In this document: positions 47,713 to 55,910 of the stretch, piece after piece
How positions within the stretch are numbered: the first letter of the stretch is position 1
Layout: the number at the start of each line of letters is the position of its first letter
Assembly: GCA_023300375.1 (NCBI GenBank)
Contig: JALZWO010000047.1
Location: 1-55,961, forward strand
From: Granulosicoccus sp.
GTDB lineage: Bacteria; Pseudomonadota; Gammaproteobacteria; Granulosicoccales; Granulosicoccaceae
Direction of reading: 5' to 3'
DNA: 55,961 nt
Program-made: the position numbers and the translations under genes
Notes under the pieces: generated by a model
The model's input: the letters and a program-made list of their open reading frames with translations, nothing else
Database searches by the model: none
Told to the model about the DNA's origin: nothing

Positions 47713-48498
47713 ATGGCAGAATTTTCCTTACCAGCCAATTCGATCGTTAATACCAAAGGGCAGCATTTTCCAGCTCCTGAGGGTGCGACCAATACAAAAC
47801 GCTTCAAGATCTATCGATTCGACCCCGACAGTGGTGAGAATCCTAGGGTTGATACGTTTGATGTTGATGTAGAAAACTGTGGCCCAATGATTTTGGATGC
47901 CATTATCAAAATCAAAAGCGACATCGACTCCACACTGACCTTCAGGCGCTCATGCCGCGAAGGCATCTGTGGTTCTTGCGCAATGAATATTGATGGTGCT
48001 AACGGACTGGCCTGCACAACATCAATTGCCGATATTGAAGGTGACATCACGATCTACCCTCTACCACATCAGCCCATCATTAAAGATCTGGTCTCTGATC
48101 TAACCAACTTCTACGCGCAATATGCGTCTATAGAGCCTTGGTTAAAATCAGATACACCCACTCCTGCTGGCAAAGAGCGTTTGCAATCGCCAGAAGATCG
48201 CGAAAAACTCGATGGGGCTTACGAGTGTATTTTATGTGCATGTTGTTCAACCAGTTGCCCAAGTTATTGGTGGAACCCTGACCGTTATCTTGGCCCTGCT
48301 GCTCTACTTGCCTCCTACAGATGGCTAGTAGACAGCCGAGACGATGCTACTGGTGAACGACTTGATGAACTCGAAGATCCATTCAAGCTCTACCGTTGCC
48401 ACACCATCATGAACTGCGCACAAGTTTGCCCCAAAGGGTTAAACCCAGCGAAGGCAATTGCTGAAACCAAAAAAATGCTAGTTAAGCGCAGACTGTAA
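47713..48498 (+). CDS. sdhB: Succinate dehydrogenase iron-sulfur subunit
   Basis: 261 residues. The 2Fe-2S domain has [14 protein letters not shown] and a later Cys in NGLACTTSI. The second domain has [19 protein letters not shown] and [17 protein letters not shown], supplying 4Fe-4S and 3Fe-4S cysteines. Electrons pass from FAD to quinone through these clusters. The protein has an N-terminal extension of about 25 residues before the [13 protein letters not shown] strand, longer than E. coli SdhB (238). Confidence 0.97.
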   Translation: MAEFSLPANSIVNTKGQHFPAPEGATNTKRFKIYRFDPDSGENPRVDTFDVDVENCGPMILDAIIKIKSDIDSTLTFRRSCREGICGSCAMNIDGANGLACTTSIADIEGDITIYPLPHQPIIKDLVSDLTNFYAQYASIEPWLKSDTPTPAGKERLQSPEDREKLDGAYECILCACCSTSCPSYWWNPDRYLGPAALLASYRWLVDSRDDATGERLDELEDPFKLYRCHTIMNCAQVCPKGLNPAKAIAETKKMLVKRRL

Positions 48499-48534
48499 CT
48501 TCAGCTAGCCGCAAAAAAGAGCAGCAACAGATAC

Positions 48535-48789
48535 ATGAGCACAGTTGATAAAGCCACTCTCTCCAAGCTGCGTTGGCGTTGCCGACGCGGCATGCGAGAG
48601 CTCGATTCTGCCATGTTGGCTTATTTAGAGAACCATTTTGAGCAGGCTTCTGAAGAGGAGCGTGCTGACTTCGTAGCGCTACAGGAAATGCAAGACCCTG
48701 AGTTATACAGGCTTGTAAGCGGCAAGGCCAAGGAGGCCCGATATCAAACCGTACTTGATAAAATTACAGAGTCGCTGGGCGCAGCCTAG
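48535..48789 (+). CDS. sdhE: FAD assembly factor SdhE
   Basis: 84 residues, the normal SdhE length. The conserved RRGMRELD (RGxxE motif) is essential for covalent flavinylation of SdhA in E. coli. LENHFEQASEEERADFVALQEMQDPELYRLV completes the five-helix fold. It acts in the cytoplasm before SdhAB reaches the membrane. It lies 36 nt after sdhB, so production is tied to its target enzyme. Confidence 0.93.
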   Translation: MSTVDKATLSKLRWRCRRGMRELDSAMLAYLENHFEQASEEERADFVALQEMQDPELYRLVSGKAKEARYQTVLDKITESLGAA

Positions 48790-48832
48790 CGCCCCCACCC
48801 TTCCCTCCGCTAACTTTCAGCCGAGCGGTAAG

Positions 48833-49288
48833 GTGAGTGATGAGACAGGCGACGTGGCCGGTCAGCAGTGCCGCATCGGGCCTAGTGTTATTCATCGATC
48901 CCTACTGTGCTGCGTGGCTTGTGCTGCGATTCTGGCTATCGCTATTGCGAATATTCCTTCACCGCTACAAGCACTGGCAGTACTGGGCGTTATCAGCGGC
49001 CTCGTGTATCAATTCAAAGCGCTCTCATGCCCTGTGCTGCTTATTCACCACGGTGGTCCTGACGACACGACGAACTGTTGGCAAATTCAGCAGGGAGATC
49101 GTAAACCCTTTGATGCAACCCTGATAGCCAAAGGCTACAAAAGCTCTATTTTCCTAGTGCTTGCACTCAGAGCTGACACGAATCATAGAATTCACTACGT
49201 ACCGGTTTGGTGTGATTCCATCAGACCATCACAATTTAGTTACTTGAATTTGCAACTACTGTTCAGCACAGAAAACAAGGAAAGCTAA
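48833..49288 (+). CDS. YgfX-like (CptA) inner membrane protein
   Basis: About 151 residues from a GTG at 48833; an in-frame ATG at 48755 lies inside sdhE, and GTG at 48854 is also possible. Two adjacent membrane helices (about 24-60: SLLCCVACAAILAIAIANI, then PLQALAVLGVISGLVYQF) are followed by a beta-rich soluble tail with WQIQQGDRK and a -YKSSIFLVLALRAD- strand. This two-helix plus tail plan, and position directly after sdhE, match YgfX, the usual partner of sdhE in enterobacteria. Sequence identity looks low, so the assignment rests on synteny and layout. Confidence 0.6.
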   Translation: MSDETGDVAGQQCRIGPSVIHRSLLCCVACAAILAIAIANIPSPLQALAVLGVISGLVYQFKALSCPVLLIHHGGPDDTTNCWQIQQGDRKPFDATLIAKGYKSSIFLVLALRADTNHRIHYVPVWCDSIRPSQFSYLNLQLLFSTENKES

Positions 49289-49355
49289 AATTCGGAATAA
49301 TGCTAGGCTGTAGAGCGTAATCCTATGTCCCAATGCTGGTAAGAGTAACTCCAAC

Positions 49356-50093
49356 GTGAAGCAAGCAATTTTTCTAGGCGTCAATGTTGATCATGTAGCA
49401 ACTATTCGACAAGCCCGCGAAGTACGCTACCCTGATCCTGTCCATGTCGCACTTCAAGCTGAGCTAGCTGGCGCGGATAGCATTACCATGCACTTGCGCA
49501 AAGACAGGATGCAGGTGCAAGACCATGATATTGAACGCTTCGTTGCCAGCGCACAAACCAAACTGAATCTGGAAATTGCGCCTACTGAGCATATGGTGCA
49601 ATTAGCGCTGTCGTTCAAACCAAAAAACGTTTGCCTTGTTCCCGAAAACAGACAAGAAAGAACTCTGGTCACGGGTATTGAGGTTAGCAGCCAGCAAAGT
49701 GAGCTTGAAACCTACGTTCGTGAGTTGCAAAATAACGATATCAGCTGTGCCGTTTTTATCGACCCCTCAGAAGATCAGATCGAGGCGGCTGCACGCTTGG
49801 GGGCTTCGATCGTAGAGCTAAACACTGGCTATTATTCCGCTACGACCAATGCCATTGAGCGCAGCGACCAGCTGTCTCGCATCATGTCGTGCTGCGACTA
49901 CGCATTCAGCCTGGGACTGACCGTTAATGCCGGTCATGGCCTTCACTACGATAATGTGCAGGCTATAGCAGAAATCGAGACTATCAATGAGCTAGGTGTT
50001 GGGCACAGTGTAGTGTCTCGCGCACTGTTCTGCGGCATACCTGATGCGGTCAGTAAGATGAAACGTCTCATGGTAGAGGCGCGCAACCGGTGA
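49356..50093 (+). CDS. pdxJ: Pyridoxine 5'-phosphate synthase
   Basis: The 245-residue TIM barrel begins FLGVNVDHVATIRQAREVRYPDPVHVALQAELAGADSITMHLRKDRM. ELNTGYYSA and LGLTVNAGHGLHYDNVQAIAEI are catalytic and phosphate-site loops (Glu, His). PdxJ joins deoxyxylulose 5-phosphate and 3-amino-2-oxopropyl phosphate to make PNP for vitamin B6. Start is GTG at 49356. It is followed 31 nt later by acpS, the conserved gene order in gammaproteobacteria. Confidence 0.96.
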   Translation: MKQAIFLGVNVDHVATIRQAREVRYPDPVHVALQAELAGADSITMHLRKDRMQVQDHDIERFVASAQTKLNLEIAPTEHMVQLALSFKPKNVCLVPENRQERTLVTGIEVSSQQSELETYVRELQNNDISCAVFIDPSEDQIEAAARLGASIVELNTGYYSATTNAIERSDQLSRIMSCCDYAFSLGLTVNAGHGLHYDNVQAIAEIETINELGVGHSVVSRALFCGIPDAVSKMKRLMVEARNR

Positions 50094-50124
50094 ATCCATT
50101 GTTATTCATAAAGGGATACCACAC

Positions 50125-50505
50125 TTGATTGCGGGTATCGGCGTAGACCTTGCCACGGTTAGTAGAATAGCCAGTACACACAAACGCTTTACAAGGCGTT
50201 TTGCAAGACGATTTCTTCACGAAAATGAGCTGGTAGCGTACGATTCGCATCAGAATAAAGAGCGTTTTCTGGCCAAACGATTTGCTGTAAAAGAGGCGGC
50301 AGTAAAAGCTCTGGGCACTGGCGAGCGAAACGGCGTACTGTTAAAAGACTTCTACCTCGAGCACGACGAACTCGGTAAACCCTTGCTACGTGTTTCTGGC
50401 AAAGCCCGAGTACTAAGCGACGCTATGGGCATCACCAGCTTTTGGGTCAGCCTAAGCGATGAAGGCGACACAGTGGCCGCCTTCGTGGTACTTGAGCGTA
50501 ACTAA
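50125..50505 (+). CDS. acpS: Holo-acyl-carrier-protein synthase
   Basis: 126 residues from TTG at 50125, preceded by AAGGG at about 9 nt. IAGIGVDLATVSRI has the metal-binding Asp, and RFLAKRFAVKEAAVKALGTG carries the Glu of the AcpS active site. The end FWVSLSDEGDTVAAFVVLE is standard. It transfers phosphopantetheine from CoA to ACP. The short start codon may keep expression low. pdxJ-acpS is a common pair; recO and era, often upstream, are not in this window. Confidence 0.95.
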   Translation: MIAGIGVDLATVSRIASTHKRFTRRFARRFLHENELVAYDSHQNKERFLAKRFAVKEAAVKALGTGERNGVLLKDFYLEHDELGKPLLRVSGKARVLSDAMGITSFWVSLSDEGDTVAAFVVLERN

Positions 50506-50591
50506 TACTGTTAAACCGATGTGCAAGCTACAAGAGACAGACTGCTCGAGCTGGTAGCTGATCCGCGAGTACGCTATTTTTAGGCAAGCTC

Positions 50592-51497
50592 CTAGCGCAA
50601 CTGATAAACACGCACGTAATCAACTTTGAATTCAGCGGGATCAGGCGTGCTCGCATTCGTATCACCTACCCAGATACCTCCCATTGCAAGGTTTAGTATC
50701 AGGTACATATCTTCACTAGGCACGCTATCGCCTATCACGCGGTAGGTTGGCTGACCATTCACAAAGAAGATGAGTTCGCCTACGCTCCAACGCAGACCAA
50801 CGGTATTAAACCCTGAGGTAAATCCAGACACCTCAACAGATTGCTGCCCCGGTGATCGCACATCGCCTTGCGAATCGGTGAAGTTGTAATTGTGAGCCAC
50901 AACATCTGGATTAGATCCATCATGTTCCATGATATAAACCTGCGGCCGCAATCCATCAAGCTCAGAGCCCAGCATCCAGATTGACGGCCACAGCCCTGCC
51001 CCTTCTTCAACGCTAACTCTTGCTTCAACATAACCATGAGTAAAATTGAAATCCTCACGAGTAGTCAAAATGCCTGACAACCAAGGTTGTTCAAACGCTG
51101 CGGATTGCTCTCCCTCAGGTGTTCGTGTGGCATTAAATGTCAGCACACCGTCAGCAAAAGAGAACGGGGAGGCAAAATTTTCATCACTATTTTGAGAATC
51201 TACATAGTGCTGCTGTTGATCCAATAAGACAGTACCAGGCTGCCACAAAGACGTTGCCCATTTAGCCTCATCGATTGATGTGCCCTCAAACTCATCCGCA
51301 AAGGCTAGCCGGTACTCGTCTAGATTGATCAGTAAAGGATTGGCCGCACCCAGTTCAACAAAACTCTGATCTGCAATGGCGTCACTAAATTCCGCTGCGT
51401 GTAGCTCTTCAAGGTCGCTTTCGCTACATGCCGAAATCGAACCTACCAACACGCAAACTGATAGAGCCTGCAGATAACTTACTGCTTTCCTTTTCAT
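50592..51497 (-). CDS. GH16-family lipoprotein with broken catalytic motif
   Basis: 301 residues from ATG at 51497, with GGGA about 9 nt upstream; a longer frame to 51578 overlaps the neighbour. The signal VCVLVGSISAC is a lipobox (Cys about 24). The GH16 fold is clear: YRLAFADEFEGTSIDEAKW at the start, GYVEARVSVEEGAGLWPSIWML, then YLILNLAMGGIW and the terminal strand KVDYVRVYQ. GH16 enzymes use E-x-D-x-(x)-E; here the site reads Q186-V-Y188-I-M-E191. The nucleophile Glu and assisting Asp are thus replaced and only the acid/base Glu stays. It is probably a glycan-binding pseudoenzyme. It starts 13 nt after the barrel gene. Confidence 0.82.
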   Translation of the reverse strand: MKRKAVSYLQALSVCVLVGSISACSESDLEELHAAEFSDAIADQSFVELGAANPLLINLDEYRLAFADEFEGTSIDEAKWATSLWQPGTVLLDQQQHYVDSQNSDENFASPFSFADGVLTFNATRTPEGEQSAAFEQPWLSGILTTREDFNFTHGYVEARVSVEEGAGLWPSIWMLGSELDGLRPQVYIMEHDGSNPDVVAHNYNFTDSQGDVRSPGQQSVEVSGFTSGFNTVGLRWSVGELIFFVNGQPTYRVIGDSVPSEDMYLILNLAMGGIWVGDTNASTPDPAEFKVDYVRVYQLR

Positions 51498-51510
51498 TCT
51501 TGAAGTCCCA

Positions 51511-53229
51511 TCAGTAGTAATAACGAATGCCCAAGCCCAATTGATCATTGTCACCAAGTTCAAAGCGTGACACGACATCCAGACGGGGAGTCATGTGGTA
51601 GTAGCCACCACCAAAAAATGTTGCATCACCTTCAAAAAATGAGCTGTAGCCTAACCCGCCTTTGAGTTCAAATTTGTTGTTGATAACAACACGGCTCAGC
51701 GCCCCAAGGAAAAGACCCGTATCACTTGCGGTCACTGTAAACCCCGGTGCTGCGTTTTGATCTGTGAGTTCGAAGCTGCCATGCTCAACACCCGCTAGTA
51801 GCACCACTGTCAAACGGCTTGCAGATTTGGGTGTCAAAAAATATCCAGCGCCCAACATTACTTCGTCATAGGTGTCGCTCATTCCTACATTTCCTAGAAA
51901 TTGGAATCTCGATTTTCGCTGCAAGCTTGCTTCGAGCACCACACCTCCACCACCGAATTCATAATTCGTTGGTAGGGCCTCAAAGTAATTAAAATCGCGT
52001 GAACTGGCGCGCGTGTTAGCAGGTAATCGCAACGCATTACTCACACTAGCCAAACCTGAAGTAGTCGACTCACTCTCCAATTTGCTAGTTTGTTGAGCAG
52101 CCTCAAAGGCAGCTTCTGGTTTATCGGTATTTTTATTGGGCAGAAGCTCTTCGTCAAGGAGTGCAGAATTGCGTCTGGCCACTTTGGCCTCGTCTGCAGC
52201 TTTTTTCTCAGACAGTTTTTTACGCTCAGCTGTTATTTTTGCAATTCTTTTTTGCTCAGCTCTTTTTTGCTCATCGTTTTTTTTTGCAGTTTGCTGCTGC
52301 GATGCTCGTTCAGCCTGTTCCTTATTCTTTTTAGCCAACAAACTCTGACGCTCAGCACGCATGGTGTCTAAGAATTTTTGCTTGGCGCTTTTATCAGTAG
52401 TTTCCAATGTAGGCACAGGCGCAGTGTCGAGAGGGGGCGCAGCTGCTGGCTTACTTTCAGGCACTGCAGGGCTGTACAAATCGGATAACAGTAATTCTTT
52501 GTCATCTTTGAGAAAAACCACGCCATCAAGGACAATTCTACTCCCGGGTGAACCACCATTGGGTTGTAGATCATCTCGTGCCTGCAGATATCGATGATCG
52601 CCCAAGTTAACGATTTTGCCAGCGAACGATGCGAATGGATCAGCAGTTATAGCCTCTTCGGACGCAGAATTATTGGCGATTTGAGATTCAGCTTTCTCAA
52701 TATCAGACTCTGAAGACTGCTTCTGGGCGTTGCCTGACCCTGCGTCGGTAGTCGTTGTTTGTTGGTTTAATCCAGTGGCGTTTTCAAGACTCTCATCAGG
52801 GATAGCTGCCGCTAGAACTGCAGGTGAAGCATACGCTGCCTCCAATGCCCAGTTTGGTCCAGCAGGTAGACAACTGTCGAATGTTTCCTCCTTCGAACCC
52901 AGGCAGTCAGCGTTAAGAATCACGTCAGCCGTAGTAAACGAGCTATGCCCACACTGCATATCCTTGTACACAGTGTAGTTAAACAGACCATCTCTATTAA
53001 TAAGTTCTGGCCCATCTCCTACCTTTGCACAGACTTGAGTAAGAGTTTGACCACCAATCGGGGTAGGCACAATTTTTGAAGAAATAGACTGGGGTATGGG
53101 ACCACTGCAAAAGCACTGCCCATTGGCCGCGTAACTCCCTTGCCAAGGTACGCCATCGCTCTGCGCAATGACTGCCAACGGTGCAGTAACAAGCAAGAGT
53201 ACAGACGTAGTCAGTTTGCGAATTGGCAT
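51511..53229 (-). CDS. Modular secreted protein: Cys-rich N-terminus, Lys/Glu coil, C-terminal beta-barrel
   Basis: 572 residues with a cleavable signal (LTTSVLLLVTAPLAVIAQS). Residues about 30-125 hold seven cysteines in CFC, VCAKVG, QCGHS, DCLG, SCLPAG, suggesting disulfides. A Ser/Thr/Asn/Gln-rich stretch follows. Residues about 285-350 are a Lys/Glu/Arg/Ala coil (KKNKEQAERASQQQTAKKND). Residues about 415-572 alternate in beta strands with Gly turns and end GLGIRYYY, a terminal aromatic typical of outer-membrane barrels; about eight strands fit that length. I recognise no family for the whole. Its gene precedes the GH16 pseudoenzyme in the same operon, implying a shared surface job. Confidence 0.65.
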   Translation of the reverse strand: MPIRKLTTSVLLLVTAPLAVIAQSDGVPWQGSYAANGQCFCSGPIPQSISSKIVPTPIGGQTLTQVCAKVGDGPELINRDGLFNYTVYKDMQCGHSSFTTADVILNADCLGSKEETFDSCLPAGPNWALEAAYASPAVLAAAIPDESLENATGLNQQTTTTDAGSGNAQKQSSESDIEKAESQIANNSASEEAITADPFASFAGKIVNLGDHRYLQARDDLQPNGGSPGSRIVLDGVVFLKDDKELLLSDLYSPAVPESKPAAAPPLDTAPVPTLETTDKSAKQKFLDTMRAERQSLLAKKNKEQAERASQQQTAKKNDEQKRAEQKRIAKITAERKKLSEKKAADEAKVARRNSALLDEELLPNKNTDKPEAAFEAAQQTSKLESESTTSGLASVSNALRLPANTRASSRDFNYFEALPTNYEFGGGGVVLEASLQRKSRFQFLGNVGMSDTYDEVMLGAGYFLTPKSASRLTVVLLAGVEHGSFELTDQNAAPGFTVTASDTGLFLGALSRVVINNKFELKGGLGYSSFFEGDATFFGGGYYHMTPRLDVVSRFELGDNDQLGLGIRYYY

Positions 53230-53548
53230 AAACCACGAGTTTCCGAGAAAAAATCTGATGCAGTTAACAAGTCAGGAAGCATGCCATCGACACTCATTTC
53301 TTACCCGTATTGTTGTGAACTTCATCTTGGTTTTCTACTCAAGCTCGCCCTAAGTATTCCGTTAAGAGAAACGTTGTAGGCGATTTTCTCTGGCTTCACG
53401 GCTGAGACGTGTTTCGGCAACATTGAGACACTTTGACATCCTCGATTTCTCACAAAGACTCTGACTATTGGAGTGTTAGTGGCAAAGGGAGCTCACAGCA
53501 AATCAACTCTTCACTCTCGATGTATCTTTTACTCTGGCGCCTATCTGC
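53230..53548. other. 319-nt divergent intergenic region
   Basis: This region separates the barrel-pseudoGH16 operon (leftward) from the intact GH16 gene (rightward). It must contain promoters for both. I see no gene, no long inverted repeat and no confident -35/-10 pair; TTGACA at about 53431 has no -10 match at the right distance. Confidence 0.5.
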
Positions 53549-55027
53549 ATGACATCAACAAATCACGGTTGTAACAGATTAAATCGTTTTAAAAAAACTC
53601 AGCCCTATTCGCCCTTGTTATTGGCATGTCTGCTAAGTGCGTGTGGTGGATCTGGAACAGACAGCGCTACTGGATCATCTGCGTCAGTGGGTGCAACAAC
53701 AAGCTCTTCTAGCGCTGATTTACTAGCAGCCCAAAACGGATCCTCCAACACTGTTGCCAGTCTGATTGAACAGGAACTGGAAAATAGTAACAGCAGCTTT
53801 TCGCCAACAGCCTCACTCGCTGCCGCAAACCCTGACTCAGGGGAGCCGCAAACCGTGTTCTTTTCAGAAAGGACTTCTGGGTTCACAGGAGAAGTGCTCG
53901 ATGACACAATCAGAGTGACTTGGGAGGCATTTCCCGACGCAGGGGGTTACAACATTTTCAGACAAGGGCAATACTTAGCTACAGTGAAAGGCAGTACCGA
54001 ATACATTGACAACAGCGTCTTTGACGATAGTTACTATTACGAGATACAAGCTTTTAACGAAGCCGAAGATGTATTTACCAATATTGCTGAGGGGCTAACC
54101 GTAAAAGCAAGTACCTTCAATAGAACAGACCCAAACGCCCCCGTAACCAACGAAGGGTTGCTAGATGACTACGAATTGGTTTTTAGTGATGAATTCAACG
54201 GCAGCCAACTAGACAGCACCAAATGGAATACAGCGTTTCTTTGGGGACCCGATGTCATCATCAACTCTGAACAACAGTATTACGTAGATATCAACAACGA
54301 GCCTAATTTTGGCTACAACCCATTTTCGTTTGATGGCGATAGCCTAGTTATTACCACTATTGAGACGCCTGATAATCTCGTTGCAGACGCAAACGATCAA
54401 GCCTACCTGTCAGGCATGATTACCAGCTACGACGCGTTTAAATTCACATACGGTTATGCAGAAACACGAGCAAAACTCCCTTATGGACGAGGTTACTGGC
54501 CAGCTTTCTGGCTGCTAAATGCCTACTATGGTGGCGGTGAAGCAGCTGACCCAGAGATTGATATCATGGAGTACATCGGCCACGAACTCGACGCTGTACA
54601 CCATACTTATCATTACTTTGAAACACCAAGCGACCTCCGTTCCACGTCAACTTTTACAAGTGGTATAGATTTTACGTCAGATTTCCATACGTTTTCGGTT
54701 GAATGGGAACCTAACTTGTTAGTATTTTATGTAGACGGTATTGAGCGATACAGACTCGTGGACGTCAATGTATCATCGGAAGAAATGTATGTATTAGCAA
54801 ATACGGCCATCGGCGGTTGGTGGGCAGGACCACCTGATGAAACAACCCCGTTCCCGAACACATACGAAATCGATTACATTCGCGTGTATCAGAAAGTTAC
54901 ACCGTTTAACGATCTACAGCTTGATCAACCAGACCATAAAATTCCGTTATTTGACCAGAGTCTTGATACGGCTACGCCCAGTCACAGACCTACGTTGGAC
55001 AGCTGGCCCGCAGATCAACGCCCATAA
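53549..55027 (+). CDS. GH16 glycoside hydrolase lipoprotein with intact active site
   Basis: The 492-residue product begins with a basic region and LLLACLLSAC-GGSG, a lipobox (Cys about 32) and Gly/Ser tail. A long Ser/Ala/Asn linker follows, then a fibronectin-III-like domain (about 110-190: DTIRVTWEAFPDAGGYNIFR). The GH16 domain (about 203-450) has ELVFSDEFNGSQLDSTKWNT, GYAETRAKLPYGRGYWPAFWLL and the catalytic E336-I-D338-I-M-E341. It would cleave a beta-1,3/1,4-linked glycan by a retaining mechanism. The exact substrate (laminarin, agarose, exopolysaccharide) cannot be told. A polar 40-residue tail follows. It is a paralogue of the broken GH16 2 kb away. Confidence 0.88.
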   Translation: MTSTNHGCNRLNRFKKTQPYSPLLLACLLSACGGSGTDSATGSSASVGATTSSSSADLLAAQNGSSNTVASLIEQELENSNSSFSPTASLAAANPDSGEPQTVFFSERTSGFTGEVLDDTIRVTWEAFPDAGGYNIFRQGQYLATVKGSTEYIDNSVFDDSYYYEIQAFNEAEDVFTNIAEGLTVKASTFNRTDPNAPVTNEGLLDDYELVFSDEFNGSQLDSTKWNTAFLWGPDVIINSEQQYYVDINNEPNFGYNPFSFDGDSLVITTIETPDNLVADANDQAYLSGMITSYDAFKFTYGYAETRAKLPYGRGYWPAFWLLNAYYGGGEAADPEIDIMEYIGHELDAVHHTYHYFETPSDLRSTSTFTSGIDFTSDFHTFSVEWEPNLLVFYVDGIERYRLVDVNVSSEEMYVLANTAIGGWWAGPPDETTPFPNTYEIDYIRVYQKVTPFNDLQLDQPDHKIPLFDQSLDTATPSHRPTLDSWPADQRP

Positions 55028-55108
55028 TGTAAGAACTATCTGCGTATAGGTAGCTATTTTTAATCAATTATCGGAAAAACTGAGAGTTCGTTATCTGGAA
55101 GCATAGGG

Positions 55109-55867
55109 TCAGATAACGACAAATGGTTCGCTTGATTGGGAGAACGTGCGCAGCATAATTTGAAAAGCATCAAAAAGAACCTGCTCGTTGGCAGGTTCGC
55201 CTATCGCGTAGAACGAAAGCGTATAGCCCAAGGCTTGCACACCTCGTTGAAATATCACCAGATCAACATCGATGGAATCATCGTACTCGCTATCCACGAA
55301 AAGCTGATCGTAACCAATAGATTGATGCCCTACTTGTAATACACGCTGGTCGACGTGTGTCGTTTCGAACAACCCGGTGTCGTCACCTGGAAGCAATTCG
55401 ATGAGAATGTAGTCAGCAAACTGGTCTGGCTTATCGCCTCGAGGCGATTCAAAACCCATCGTATAGCCCGGTTCTGACCAGAGAGGGGTGTCGCTAGCCA
55501 AGGGGCCAGTTGTCGAGTGTTCGGTTGATTCGTCAAGAACGATCTTACTCCAGCCTTTAGGCACTGCCACGCTGAATCCGTAGTCAAGATCGTCATATCG
55601 CACAAGACTAAGACTTGCTGGAGCTGCATCCGATAATTCATTCGCAAGAGTTGTCATGGGCTGCTCGGCAGTAAACCCACAACATTCTGGCGGCTGAGCT
55701 TTCGGGTTTAACTCTGAAACAAAATGCCACAACGTAACAAAGAGAATGGCAGGCATTGATAGGGAGATGAGTACACGCATGCTTAAAGCATGACTCACCT
55801 TTAGCTCTATTTCAGCGACTGAGTACTCAATATTGGACTTGCGATGAAGCGCAAGTGATTGCCCCAA
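55109..55867 (-). CDS. Membrane-anchored protein of unknown function
   Basis: 252 residues from the longest start; an ATG at 55780 (223 residues) would put a single hydrophobic segment (MRVLISLSMPAILFVTLWHF) at the N-terminus, and may be the true start. After a Cys-Cys-containing linker, the domain of about 170 residues begins YDDLDYGFSVAVPKGWSKIVL, which recalls PsbP/DcrB-like (DUF1795) folds, but I cannot confirm this. Periplasmic side predicted. It is convergent with the GH16 gene and downstream of the repeat-bearing partial frame at the right edge. Confidence 0.5.
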   Translation of the reverse strand: MGQSLALHRKSNIEYSVAEIELKVSHALSMRVLISLSMPAILFVTLWHFVSELNPKAQPPECCGFTAEQPMTTLANELSDAAPASLSLVRYDDLDYGFSVAVPKGWSKIVLDESTEHSTTGPLASDTPLWSEPGYTMGFESPRGDKPDQFADYILIELLPGDDTGLFETTHVDQRVLQVGHQSIGYDQLFVDSEYDDSIDVDLVIFQRGVQALGYTLSFYAIGEPANEQVLFDAFQIMLRTFSQSSEPFVVI

Positions 55868-55910
55868 CAGCCTTCATCAGCGGCGAATTGAAGGCAGTAG
55901 TGCTTTCTGC

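Noticed and set aside
52090-52371. Plus-strand frame rich in Phe, Leu and Ser resembling a membrane protein
   Set aside because: It is the antisense of the Lys/Glu coil of the barrel protein; Lys and Glu codons read as Phe and Leu on the other strand.
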